Assembly (NCBI GenBank): GCA_900550815.1
Contig: URTW01000024.1
Coordinates: forward strand, 1 to 16,219
Direction: 5' to 3'
DNA: 16,219 nt
DNA from: an uncultured Collinsella sp.
Lineage (GTDB): Bacteria; Actinomycetota; Coriobacteriia; Coriobacteriales; Coriobacteriaceae
Made by a program: the position numbers and the translations under genes
Shown: positions 1 through 7,795 of the stretch, one piece after another
Numbering within the stretch: position 1 is the stretch's first letter
Layout: every line of letters starts with the position of its first letter
Notes under the pieces: generated by a model
The model's database searches: none
What the model was told of the DNA's origin: nothing
Seen by the model: the letters and a program-made list of their open reading frames with translations, nothing else

Positions 1-1568
1 GCGTAGTAACGGCTCCTGGTCCATACCGGCATGGCGTTGCCGGAAACCTTGCCATCGTCCAGGCGGGGGTGGCCGTAGGCCGTAGGGTCTTCGAGCGACT
101 TTGACATGTCAGCGCCGGTCATGACGCTCACGCCTTCGCGGCACATGGCCTCGGCAAGGCCTCCGGCGGGCACATCGCCCCAGGTGAGGATAATTTGCGC
201 GCGGGGGTCGAGCAGCGAGGCGCCAATCGCAAAGGCGTTGATCTCGCTGAGCGCGCCCGAGGCGAAGACCGACGCGTGGTAGCCGATGCGGTGGTTGTCC
301 GCCATGCTGGCCGCAAGGGCGCCCAGCAGAAACTTGGCCTCGTACATCTTGCCAAAGTACGAACGGACGCTTTGATGGGGAAGGCCGATAGAGCAGTTAA
401 GGAACCGAACCTGGGGATACTCAACGGCAGCTCTGAGCGTGTATTCCATCAGGCGGTGCGAGGTCGAGAAGATGACGATTGCTCCATGTTTGACAGCCGT
501 TTCCACGGCGGCGTAGAACACATCCGGATCGTGACAGTCCTCGAACGCCTCGGTGCGCACGATACCGCCAAAGTGCTCATCGAGATACTGACGCCCTTGG
601 TCGTGCAGGCTGTCCCAGCTCGACGTCGCACAGGGGAACTCATGGATAAAGGCGATGCACAGGGGGTTGGCCGTCGAGTAGACGGTCTTGCCCATAAAGA
701 AGTTGAGCACGCCAGAGGTGGACTTGGCGGGCGTCTCCTCCTCGTCGACGCTCGGTGCTTCGACGAGATCGACCTTGTCCTCGTCATTTTTGCCGGCAAT
801 GACCAGCTCGCGCCAGATCTTGCACAGGCGGTTTACGACGATATCCGTCGGCGTATCCAGCAGGCGGTCCTGGTTGTACACATTGAGGTACACGAGCATG
901 GCGTCGGCGGGCGTAATGTCCAGGTGATCGCCGCCTGCGCGAAGGTAGGCACGCTTAAAGAGCAGGAAGGTGTGACGCAGGTAGTCGACCTTTTTCTGCG
1001 GCCATTTTTCGATAAGGTTCTGACCGAGCATCTTGGCGAGCGTTTCGTAGCTTCCCTCACGCGAGAACTTGATCTCGTATAGGGGGCAGACGCGCCAAAA
1101 CGCGCAGAATTCACCGTACAGGCGGCTTTCGACGGAATCCCATGTGCCGGGGTAGAGACGGGTAACCCTGGCCGAAACCGTTGGAGCGTCCAGGAATTTG
1201 AGGACACTGACGCGTTTGTTGCCTTCCTGGACATAGAACCGATGCATGAACTCGGTGACGATGATGGGGTCGCGATAGCCCTCGGTCACCTGGATGTCGT
1301 AGAGGTTTGACCACTTGCGGGCGAACTCGGTGTTAAACGGAAGCAGGGGCATAAAGTTACACGAAAAGGCGGACTGACGGCCTTTGGTGACCGTGCCGAC
1401 GACCATTTCGAGCGGAATATCCCGCAGGCCGACGCTCACTCGCTGACCTAAGGGGAGCTGAGCAACCAAGCTATCGAGGTCCGTAAGGTATGGATGCTCG
1501 CTTTGGCTAATGGCGCGACGGCGTCCCTGCTCGCCGCGCTTGCGTGCTTGACGATAGGCCTCTTCCAT
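1..1568 (-). CDS. Cytoplasmic BMP-domain protein with N-terminal ParB-like segment (partial, C-terminus off window)
   Basis: The frame is open for 522 codons from ATG at 1568 to the window edge. The start is supported by AAGGGAG at 1577-1583, 8 nt upstream. Residues about 100-126 read PIIVTEFMHRFYVQEGNKRV followed by SVLKFL, which resembles the G-N-K/H-R motif region of ParB/sulfiredoxin-fold domains. Residues about 300-480 match the BMP/PnrA periplasmic-binding fold: YPQVRFLNCS, then an ExxFLLGALAA helix near 410-420, RIGYHAS near 427-433 and AFAIGASLLDPRAQI near 445-459. That fold binds nucleosides or similar ligands in PnrA and Med-like proteins. There is no signal peptide, lipobox or membrane segment, so it should be cytoplasmic and may be a ligand sensor rather than a transport lipoprotein. 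An acidic linker near 261-280 separates the two parts. The family call is good; the function is unknown. Confidence 0.8.
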   Translation of the reverse strand, partial: MEEAYRQARKRGEQGRRRAISQSEHPYLTDLDSLVAQLPLGQRVSVGLRDIPLEMVVGTVTKGRQSAFSCNFMPLLPFNTEFARKWSNLYDIQVTEGYRDPIIVTEFMHRFYVQEGNKRVSVLKFLDAPTVSARVTRLYPGTWDSVESRLYGEFCAFWRVCPLYEIKFSREGSYETLAKMLGQNLIEKWPQKKVDYLRHTFLLFKRAYLRAGGDHLDITPADAMLVYLNVYNQDRLLDTPTDIVVNRLCKIWRELVIAGKNDEDKVDLVEAPSVDEEETPAKSTSGVLNFFMGKTVYSTANPLCIAFIHEFPCATSSWDSLHDQGRQYLDEHFGGIVRTEAFEDCHDPDVFYAAVETAVKHGAIVIFSTSHRLMEYTLRAAVEYPQVRFLNCSIGLPHQSVRSYFGKMYEAKFLLGALAASMADNHRIGYHASVFASGALSEINAFAIGASLLDPRAQIILTWGDVPAGGLAEAMCREGVSVMTGADMSKSLEDPTAYGHPRLDDGKVSGNAMPVWTRSRYY

Positions 1569-1624
1569 GGTGTCTACTCCCTTAGTCGTTTAAACAACGA
1601 TATGAACCATGGTACCACGAATGA

Positions 1625-1663
1625 AAACCACTACAAAGATGCCTGTCCCCTTTGCGGTGGTTT
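1625..1663 (-). terminator. Rho-independent terminator of the mscS-like gene
   Basis: Fourteen positions on each side (1625-1638 and 1650-1663) pair as AAACCACTACAAAG with CTTTGCGGTGGTTT, with one wobble and one mismatch. The loop is 11 nt. The right arm overlaps the stop codon of the channel gene (1664-1662). On the minus strand the hairpin ends in TTT. The loop reads GGGACAGGCAT on the minus strand, a motif shared with two other terminators in the window. Confidence 0.8.
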
Positions 1664-2429
1664 AGGCGATGATGGGGGCGATGGCGCGGATGCAGGCGTC
1701 GGCTGCCGTGAAAGTAGTGCTGTCGTCGCTGACGATAAAGATGATCTTTCCTTTGATGCCAAAGTCGCCGATTTCGCTAAAGAGTACGTAGGGCTCCTTG
1801 TCAAAGCCCGAGATGGGCGAGACGGCCGTTTTGGTTGCGCTCGTGAGCTCGTCTGCCAGCACGTCAAGGGAAGCCCACTTAGACGTGTCCTTTACGGCAA
1901 CGGGCACGGCCACGCGCCCAAAGGGCATTAAATGCACGAGCGTGGTCTTGGAGATGTTGGAACTGGGCACAATGAGGGTCGGTCCGCTGTCATCCTCATT
2001 CGTTGTATGGCGCCAAGTGATGTCTTGGACAACGCCGGATACGCCGCCGACCTCGATATTGTCGCCGGGTTTGATGATGCCCATAAAGGTCACCTGCATG
2101 CCGCCGATAAGGTTTGATAACGTGTCCTGAAAGCCGAGCGAGATGGCGATGCCGCCGACGCCAAGAGCGGCGACGAGCGCGTTTGCGTTAATGCCAAAAC
2201 AGTTGTCGAGGATAAAGCTGCCGCCAATCATCCAGATGACGGCGCGCGCGATGTTGATGAAGATACTCGATGCCGGAAGCGGGTTATCGTCTCGGTTAAG
2301 CAGATGGTTCAGGGTCTTGGATACGACCTTGGCGGCGACGGCGGTGCCTATCGCCAAGATGACGGCCCAGATGATGTTGTGGACCCACCGTTGCTCAAAG
2401 AAATGAAGAATCGGCTCAAACAATTCCAT
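1662..2429 (-). CDS. MscS-family small-conductance mechanosensitive channel
   Basis: This is a 255-residue inner-membrane channel that would release solutes under hypo-osmotic shock. The start at 2429 is chosen because AGGAGG (2440-2445) lies 10 nt upstream; an in-frame ATG at 2474 has no such site. Membrane segments are at about 17-36, 54-74 and 80-118. The last is the pore-lining helix of the family: Gly/Ala-rich NALVAALGVGGIAIS, then LGFQDTLSNLIGG, then FMGIIKPGD leading into the beta domain (ITWRHT, LIVPSSNI). The C-terminal alpha/beta domain ends near residue 255. Its three membrane segments match the minimal MscS plan. It lies 130 bp downstream of the nucleotidase with a hairpin between, so it is probably transcribed separately or by read-through. 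Confidence 0.92.
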   Translation of the reverse strand: MELFEPILHFFEQRWVHNIIWAVILAIGTAVAAKVVSKTLNHLLNRDDNPLPASSIFINIARAVIWMIGGSFILDNCFGINANALVAALGVGGIAISLGFQDTLSNLIGGMQVTFMGIIKPGDNIEVGGVSGVVQDITWRHTTNEDDSGPTLIVPSSNISKTTLVHLMPFGRVAVPVAVKDTSKWASLDVLADELTSATKTAVSPISGFDKEPYVLFSEIGDFGIKGKIIFIVSDDSTTFTAADACIRAIAPIIA

Positions 2430-2439
2430 GTAGGGAAAA

Positions 2440-2445
2440 CCTCCT
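2440..2445 (-). promoter_or_regulatory. Ribosome binding site that fixes the mscS-like start
   Basis: AGGAGG on the minus strand, 10 nt before ATG 2429. It selects this start over the upstream in-frame ATG at 2474, which would sit at the edge of the preceding terminator hairpin. Confidence 0.75.
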
Positions 2446-2473
2446 AATGATCGTTCAACCATGATACCCACCA

Positions 2474-2507
2474 AGAAGCCCGTCCGATCAAATTCGGACG
2501 GGCTTCT
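2474..2507 (-). terminator. Perfect 14-bp hairpin downstream of the nucleotidase
   Basis: The arms AGAAGCCCGTCCGA (2474-2487) and TCGGACGGGCTTCT (2494-2507) pair perfectly around a 6-nt loop. The hairpin lies 51 bp past the nucleotidase stop and 45 bp before the mscS-like start. The U-tract on the minus strand is short (CTTCTTGG), so termination may be incomplete. Confidence 0.7.
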
Positions 2508-2558
2508 GTGCTCGATATAAGGTTTACGCGGCGGGGCTGTAAGGCCCGGCGGTGTAGC

Positions 2559-4582
2559 TTAGCGTCGACGCTTCCAGATAATACCGAGCATGATGACGAT
2601 GATGCCGCCGATAAGGCACGCGCCAACTACTGCCAGCGTGCGGTCTCCCGTTGCGGCGAGCTTACCGGTCGTCTTCTTGGTGATGAACTTCGTGGTCGTC
2701 GTGTCCGTCTTAGGCGAGGGCTTAGGCGTCGGGGCCGGTGTGGGCGTGGGGTCCACGGCTGCGGAGCCGAAGCTGATGGTGCCGGCGAGTCCGGCCATCT
2801 TGCTCTCCCAGCCGTTCTGCCCAATCAGCGCCCTCAGCGCCGCCTCACACGTGCCCCACTCGGTGTACTTGGTGGCGTGTGCAAAGGTGGGAAAGTCGGT
2901 CGTGTTGGTAATGATGTAGTTGTTGGTGGCGTCGGTATAGGTCTTGGCGGGGTCGAGCGTGCTGCCGTCCTTGGTGAGTGTGGCACTCACAATGCGCTTG
3001 CCTTCGGGCTGCGTCCAATCAATCGTCACGTTGATGCCGCCAAAGGAGAGAACGCTGCCAGAGTCATCGCGCCACTTGTACTTGTCTTGCGCCTCCTGCT
3101 CGGTATGGCCGGCTGCCACGTAGGCTTGCTGAAGCTCGTAGCTGTGATTGCATTCGTCGCTGATCTGCAGCGAGTGCTCGAGCGCTGCGAGGAAGTCCGC
3201 GCCGGTCATGGTCCAGGTTTCCACGGTGTTGCCGTAGGGCGAGATGGCGATGACGTTGCCGGCGGTCACGTTGCCCGCCGCGATGCCGCCGCGGATGCCA
3301 CCAGCGTTTTCGATAGCGAGGTCCGCGCCCGTCAGGGCAAGATAGGAGCCGCAAATCACGTGGCCGATGGTCTGGGCCTTGGTGGTGTCGCCCTCCTTGC
3401 TGGGGCGGAAATCGGTGGTGCGCACCATTTCCCAACCATGCGTGCCTGCGGCGTCCTCGCCGTAGAAATAGTTGGTGGTGGATGTGCCGAGCACCTTGTT
3501 CGATTCGTTTTCAAAGGCCTCGTCGAGCGGCTTGATCTTGTTGCGGACGTCTTCAAGGCGGCTTTGGTAGTCGGAACCCTTGTCGGTGTCTGCCAAAAGG
3601 TCGTTGACGTTCTTGGCGGTGTAGAGCTTCTCGTCGCTGTCGTCTGTAGGGACCGTGACCGTGTCATCGTCGGTCGTCTCGGTGCCATTCGTGTCATATT
3701 TGTACGGAATGGAAAGCAGTCCCACCTCGGCAAAGGCGCTGCCTGCCTCGACAACGTGGATCGTCTTGCCGTCGGCTCCCGTTACCTTCTCGTTAAGGTT
3801 GATGTGCTCGTGGCCTGCGATAAGGGCATCGACGCCACGGAGCCGCGTGGCAAAGGTCTTTGCGTCGAGCGTGTGCGCGATGCACACAACAACATCGCAG
3901 CCCTCCTTGCGCAGCTGCTCTGCCTCGGTATTGATGGCGTTCGCGGCACTCGAGAAGCTGGTGCCCGCGACCAGGTCCGCGCGCAGCGAGGAACCTAGCG
4001 ACTCATCCATGGCACCCACGACGCCGACCTTGATTTTGTAGTCGAATGTGGAGTGATCTTCGCTATCCTCCCAGGTGCGATCGAGCGTCTTCGTGATGCT
4101 CGAGCTCCATACGCCGCTCGTAGACTTCGCGTTCGCGCAGAGCATGGCGAAGGGCGTGCCGGTGGTGCTGTAGCCGGTCATGGTGCGGAGTTTGTCCGCA
4201 CCGTAGCTCCAGTCGTGGTTGCCTGGCGTGGTCGCGTCGTAGCCGTCGGCGTAGAAGGTGTCCATGAGCTCGGCGATGCTCTTGCCCTGCTCATGGTGGC
4301 GAAGGACTGTCCGTGGAAGGTGTCGCCCGCATCGAGCAAAAGATCGGGGACGCTGCTTTGGGCGCTATAGAGAACCGCCAGTCCGTCAAAGCCCACAGTG
4401 CCGGTGCCCTTGCTTGCGTTGTAGCTGTACTTGTAGCTGCCGTGGATGTCGTTGGTGTGCATGACGGCCACGGAGCCGTCAATAGCGGCGGGCAGGTTCC
4501 CCGCGAAAGCGAGGCTTGGGATGCCTGCGAGCGCGCCGGCAAACAACGCGGCGGCTAACGCAAGGCGGGGGAGTCTTTTCAT
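2559..4582 (-). pseudogene. Cell-wall-anchored 5'-nucleotidase / UshA-type metallophosphatase, split by a -1 frameshift
   Basis: Two overlapping frames make one gene of about 674 residues. The first starts at ATG 4582 (AAGGA at 4590-4594). It encodes a signal peptide (MKRLPRLALAAALFAGALAG...AFA) and metal motifs HTNDIHG and DAGDTFHGQS, then loses frame. The second carries QGKSIAELMD, GNHDW, IAHTLD, AGHEH, and the C-terminal nucleotide-binding domain with ENAGGIRGG, WTMTGADFL and a Pro/Thr-rich wall-spanning stretch. It ends in LAATG, a hydrophobic helix and WKRRR. Frames switch at about 4289-4291, where ATGAGCAGGGC lacks one base relative to an ATG-AGC-CAG reading. The intact enzyme would cleave extracellular nucleotides at the cell surface. 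The fragment starting at ATG 4265 lacks both the signal peptide and the first metal motifs. The break may be a genuine mutation or a sequencing error; no slippery heptamer is visible. Confidence 0.85.
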
Positions 4583-4646
4583 GGCAGTTTCCTTAGTCCT
4601 TAGCCAGAATGTCTGGTTGAATATCGGATTATCGACATAATATGCG

Positions 4647-4686
4647 AAAACCGCCGCAAGGGCGTCTGTCCCTTAGCGGCGGTTTT
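4647..4686 (-). terminator. Hairpin terminator, A/T-flanked, possibly bidirectional
   Basis: AAAACCGCCGC (4647-4657) pairs with GCGGCGGTTTT (4676-4686). An inner AAGGG/CCCTT pair (4658-4662 and 4670-4674) extends it, with one unpaired base. T runs occur at the 3' end on both strands. It lies between the ABC ATPase stop and the nucleotidase start, as the second of two tandem terminators. On the minus strand the loop region includes AAGGGACAG. Confidence 0.75.
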
Positions 4687-4701
4687 GACGTTTGCGCAGA
4701 T

Positions 4702-4742
4702 AAAACCTGCCAAAATAAACCTGTCCCTTTTTGGCAGGTTTT
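4702..4742 (-). terminator. Rho-independent terminator of the ABC operon
   Basis: AAAACCTGCCAAAA (4702-4715) pairs with TTTTGGCAGGTTTT (4729-4742), a 14-bp perfect stem with a 13-nt loop. It overlaps the ATPase stop codon (4743-4741) and ends in TTTT on the minus strand. The loop contains AGGGACAGG on the minus strand. Confidence 0.85.
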
Positions 4743-5535
4743 AGCTCAGCAGCATGCGGTCGTTGGCGAGCTCGCCGCCCGAGACCTCCTCGAACTTCTG
4801 CAGCAGGTCGGCCACGGTGAGCGACTTCTTCTCGTCGCCGGCCACGTCGTAGATCACGTGGCCTTCGTGCATCATGATCAGACGGTTGCCCAGACGGATG
4901 GCGTCGTTCATGTTGTGCGTGACCATGAGCGTGGTCAGGTGGTTCTCGTCGACGATCTCCTCGGTCAGGTTGAGCACCTTAGAGGCCGTCTTGGGGTCGA
5001 GGGCCGCGGTGTGCTCATCGAGCAGCAGCAGGCGCGGCCTGGTGAGCGTGGCCATCAGCAGGGTGCGCGCCTGGCGCTGGCCGCCCGAGAGCAGGCCGAC
5101 CTTGGCGTTAAGACGCGTGTCAAGACCAAGGTCCAGGCGCTTGAGCAGCTCAACGTACTCATCTTTCTCGGCCTTGGTGACGCCCCACGAAAGGCCGCGA
5201 CGCTGGCCACGGCGCTTGGCGAGGGCCAGGTTTTCGGCGATCTGCATGTCGGCAGCGGTACCGCGCATGGGATCCTGAAACACGCGGCCCAGGTACTTGG
5301 CGCGCTGCGACTCGCTCAGGCGCGAGATGTCGGTGCCGTCGAGCTCAATAACGCCCGAATCGAGCGGGTACACGCCGGCGATCATGTTGAGCAGCGTGGA
5401 CTTGCCGGCGCCGTTGCCGCCGATCACGGTTACAAAGTCGCCGTCATTCAGGGTGAGGTCGACGCCGGTGAGCGCGCGCTTCTCGGTGACGGTGCCCTTG
5501 TTAAAGGTCTTCTTGACGTGCGAGAGCTTAAGCAT
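4741..5535 (-). CDS. ABC transporter ATP-binding protein (TrpZ-like importer)
   Basis: This 264-residue ATPase powers uptake with the permease upstream. Walker A GGNGAGKST is at residues 39-47 and the Q-loop VFQDP at about 86. The signature LSGGQ is at 149-153, Walker B LLLLDE at 169-174 and the switch His at 207 (THNMND). All are intact. The start is ATG 5535, where homology begins with MLKLSHVKK; a second ATG 9 nt upstream is too close to the GGGGG ribosome site. The gene overlaps the 3' end of the permease by 8 nt, indicating translational coupling. Sequence style (VTEKRALTGVDLTL, EHTAALDP) fits the amino-acid importers paired with ABC_sub_bind lipoproteins (TrpXYZ type). The substrate is inferred only from that family link. 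Confidence 0.93.
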   Translation of the reverse strand: MLKLSHVKKTFNKGTVTEKRALTGVDLTLNDGDFVTVIGGNGAGKSTLLNMIAGVYPLDSGVIELDGTDISRLSESQRAKYLGRVFQDPMRGTAADMQIAENLALAKRRGQRRGLSWGVTKAEKDEYVELLKRLDLGLDTRLNAKVGLLSGGQRQARTLLMATLTRPRLLLLDEHTAALDPKTASKVLNLTEEIVDENHLTTLMVTHNMNDAIRLGNRLIMMHEGHVIYDVAGDEKKSLTVADLLQKFEEVSGGELANDRMLLS

Positions 5536-6451
5536 CTGCCTCATCCCCCTTCGTGTAGGAGCTGCGGAGCTTATAGCGCTCCCAAACCACGGGTACGCAC
5601 AGGGCCACAGCGACAATTACGGCGGAAAGCAGCTTCATGTCGTTGGCGTCCATGCCCAACTGCAGCGCGATGGCGCGGATAAGGAAGTACACCACGGAGC
5701 CAAAGCCGGCGGAGGCAAGACGGACGCTAAGCTGCGTGAGACCGCCGGGCAGCAGGCGGCCGAGCACCTCACCGATAACAATGGCGGCAAGACCGATAAC
5801 GATGGCACCGGTGCCCATACCAATGTCGGCATACTTCTGGCTCTGGCAGATGAGCGCGCCCGAAAGGCCGATGAGGGCGTTGGAGAGCACGAGGGCGATC
5901 ATCTTGGTGGAGTTGGTGTTAACGCCCAGGGCGCGGATCATGTACTCGTTGTTGCCGGTGGCGCGCAGCGCCGAGCCGATCTCGGTGCCAAAGAACCAAT
6001 ACAGGATGGCAACGATAGCCACGGCGAGCAGGATGCCCAAGATGATGGCAACGGTGGACTGCGGCAGACCGGTCATATTGCTGACGGCCGAAAACACGGT
6101 GCCCTTGGCAAGAATGGGCGTATTGGACTTGCCCATGATGCGCAGGTTGATGGACCACAGGCTGATCTGGGTGAGGATTCCGGCGAGGATCGCGGGAATC
6201 TCAAAGACGGTGGTCAAAATGCCCGTGACGGCGCCCGCGATGGCGCCGGCGCACATGCCGGCCAGCACGGCGAGCAGCGGGTCGACGTTGTTATTGACGA
6301 TGAGCACAGCGCAGACGCAGCCGCCGAGGGCAAAGCTGCCGTCGCAGGTCATATCGGGAATATCGAGTAGGCGGAACGTGATAAACACGCCAAGCACCAT
6401 AATGCCCCAGAGGACGCCCTGCGAAACGGCGCCCTGCAATGCAATGAGCAT
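5528..6451 (-). CDS. ABC transporter permease (TrpY-like)
   Basis: A 307-residue integral membrane protein with about eight hydrophobic segments. It follows the branched-chain-type permease pattern: FRLLDIPDMTCDGSFALGG near the N-terminus, then GTEIGSALRATGNNEYMIRALGVNT (about 168-192, in two stretches), the cytoplasmic coupling segment, and SNALIGLSGALICQSQKYADIGMG. ATG 6451 is preceded by AGGAGG (6460-6465) at 8 nt. It forms the channel for the lipoprotein encoded upstream and overlaps the ATPase gene downstream by 8 nt. The 203-bp gap to the lipoprotein gene is long for this operon and contains a hairpin. A TATTAT at 6492-6497 (minus) could be a weak internal -10, but no good -35 goes with it. 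Confidence 0.92.
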   Translation of the reverse strand: MLIALQGAVSQGVLWGIMVLGVFITFRLLDIPDMTCDGSFALGGCVCAVLIVNNNVDPLLAVLAGMCAGAIAGAVTGILTTVFEIPAILAGILTQISLWSINLRIMGKSNTPILAKGTVFSAVSNMTGLPQSTVAIILGILLAVAIVAILYWFFGTEIGSALRATGNNEYMIRALGVNTNSTKMIALVLSNALIGLSGALICQSQKYADIGMGTGAIVIGLAAIVIGEVLGRLLPGGLTQLSVRLASAGFGSVVYFLIRAIALQLGMDANDMKLLSAVIVAVALCVPVVWERYKLRSSYTKGDEADA

Positions 6452-6553
6452 GCTTCATACCTCCTAGGATAGGGTGGACACGTGATTCACCATAATAGCG
6501 GTAACAATGCATAGAAGAGCTGCGGACAGACGTTTTGTTTTACCTGAAACAAG

Positions 6554-6588
6554 CAGGGCGGACGCCGGTCTACAGCGCCCGCCCCTGT
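6554..6588 (-). terminator. Intercistronic GC-rich hairpin (possible partial terminator)
   Basis: GGGCG (6556-6560) pairs with CGCCC (6580-6584), with an inner CGC/GCG pair and flanking CAG/CTG. On the minus strand it follows the lipoprotein gene and is trailed by TTGTTT. It may lower expression of the permease and ATPase relative to the binding protein or protect the upstream message. Stem quality is moderate and internal mismatches are present. Confidence 0.45.
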
Positions 6589-6654
6589 GGCTCAGATATT
6601 GAATAACGCGGCTAAAGCGCGAGCACGGGCTCTAGGCGCATGCCGCGTATGGCA

Positions 6655-7635
6655 TTACGCGTCCAGAGCGGAAAGGTCGATGCCCAGGGCCTCGGCCATC
6701 TCGTCGTTCTTGACGACGACCAGGTCCTTGCTCGAGAGGTGTTTGATCGGCATGTCTTCGGGCTTGGCCTCGCCTTTCAGGATCTTAACGGCCATCTCGC
6801 CCGCGGCGTAGCCCAGGTCCTCATAGTTGATGGAGAGGGTGAACAGGCCGCCGGCCATGCACATGCCCTCCTCGCCAGTCACGAAGGGAAGCTTGTTCTC
6901 CTTGCAGATCTGGCCCACCTGCGAGGCGCCCGCGGCGATGGTGTTGTCGGTGGGGGAGTACAGCGCGTCGACCTTGCCCACGGCAGACTCGACGACGGAC
7001 TGAATCTCGTTGGAGCTCGAGACGGTGAAATCGGTGTACTCGAGGCCCAGCTTGTCGAGCTCCTTCTTGGCGGCCTTGATCTGGACGTCGGAGTTGGACT
7101 CGGCGGTGCAGTAGAGCAGGCCGACCTTTTTAACGTCGGGCAGGACCTTCTGCATCATCTCGAGCTGCTCGGCGACCGGGGTGAGGGCGGAAGCGCCCGT
7201 GACGTTGGTGCCGGGCGTGTCGTTGTCCTGGACCAGGCCGGAGGCGGCGTAGTCGGTGATGGCGCAGCCCACGATGGGGATATCGGCCGTGGCGCCGGCG
7301 GCAGCCTGCGCGGCGGGCGTGGCGATGGCATAAATCAGGTTGACGTTGTCGCCCACAAACTTGTCAGCAATGGACTTACACGTGGACTGGTCGTTCTGGG
7401 CGTTCTTCTGGTCGATCTTGACCTTAAGGCCGCTCTCCTTGATGGCCTTGACAAAGCCGTCGTTGGCGGCATCGAGCGCGGAGTGCTCGGTGAGCTGCAG
7501 AACGCCGATGGTGTAGTCGGAACCGGCGGCTGCGGAGCCGGAACCAGAGTTGCCGCCGCATCCGGCGAGCGGGGCGAGCGCGAGCAGGCCGGCGGAGACC
7601 AGAAGGCTCCTGCGGCTGATGGTGATGTCCTTCAT
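6655..7635 (-). CDS. ABC substrate-binding lipoprotein (TrpX-like, ABC_sub_bind family)
   Basis: A 326-residue extracytoplasmic binding protein. The start is ATG 7635, preceded by GGGGG about 8 nt upstream. The signal region MKDITISRRSLLVSAGLLAL ends in the lipobox LAGC with Cys26, so it should be lipid-anchored. The SRRSLL twin-arginine pattern suggests Tat export is possible. The mature protein has the two-lobe fold of the family: YTIGVLQLTEHSALD, DNVNLIYAIATPAAQAA, DIPIVGCAITDY, KKVGLLYCTAESNS, VDALYSPTDNTIAAG, KLPFVTGEEGMCMAGGLFTL and YEDLGYAAGEMAVKIL. Known family members bind tryptophan, tyrosine or other small solutes, and the sequence does not decide between them. It is the first gene of the importer operon and has its own promoter upstream. 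Confidence 0.93.
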   Translation of the reverse strand: MKDITISRRSLLVSAGLLALAPLAGCGGNSGSGSAAAGSDYTIGVLQLTEHSALDAANDGFVKAIKESGLKVKIDQKNAQNDQSTCKSIADKFVGDNVNLIYAIATPAAQAAAGATADIPIVGCAITDYAASGLVQDNDTPGTNVTGASALTPVAEQLEMMQKVLPDVKKVGLLYCTAESNSDVQIKAAKKELDKLGLEYTDFTVSSSNEIQSVVESAVGKVDALYSPTDNTIAAGASQVGQICKENKLPFVTGEEGMCMAGGLFTLSINYEDLGYAAGEMAVKILKGEAKPEDMPIKHLSSKDLVVVKNDEMAEALGIDLSALDA

Positions 7636-7698
7636 ATCATTACCCCCAGTATAAAAATGGCTGGAAACACTGCACTGGGACAAAGTGCAAGTGGAACT

Positions 7699-7726
7699 AT
7701 AGTAGCGCTGATGTCCATTTTTACAA
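7699..7726 (-). promoter_or_regulatory. Predicted promoter of the ABC importer operon
   Basis: On the minus strand, TTGTAA (7721-7726) is a -35 candidate and TACTAT (7699-7704) a -10, separated by 16 nt. The leader would be about 57 nt. A CAACAGCC box (7724-7731, plus orientation) overlaps the -35 and resembles boxes around the neighbouring regulator gene. There is no room for a T-box leader in this short UTR. Confidence 0.5.
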
Positions 7727-7795
7727 CAGCCTGGCGGGTTTTTTAATACAGAATCGGATGGGCGGTACGGGTAGTCGAATGGGCGGCGGAGGGTC

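Noticed and set aside
1583..1593. 11-bp match TTAAACGACTA shared with 15934-15944
   Set aside because: Matches of this length are expected by chance between two strands of a 16-kb window.
2508..3998. Long plus-strand open frame of 496 codons
   Set aside because: It is antisense to the nucleotidase, has no family resemblance or ribosome site, and reflects high-GC codon bias of the real gene.
4282..4294. Programmed ribosomal frameshift in the nucleotidase
   Set aside because: No X-XXY-YYZ slippery site or downstream pseudoknot is evident, and the family is not known for recoding.
7636..7795. T-box or tryptophan riboswitch upstream of the TrpX-like gene
   Set aside because: The predicted leader is under 60 nt and contains no T-box core or specifier stem.
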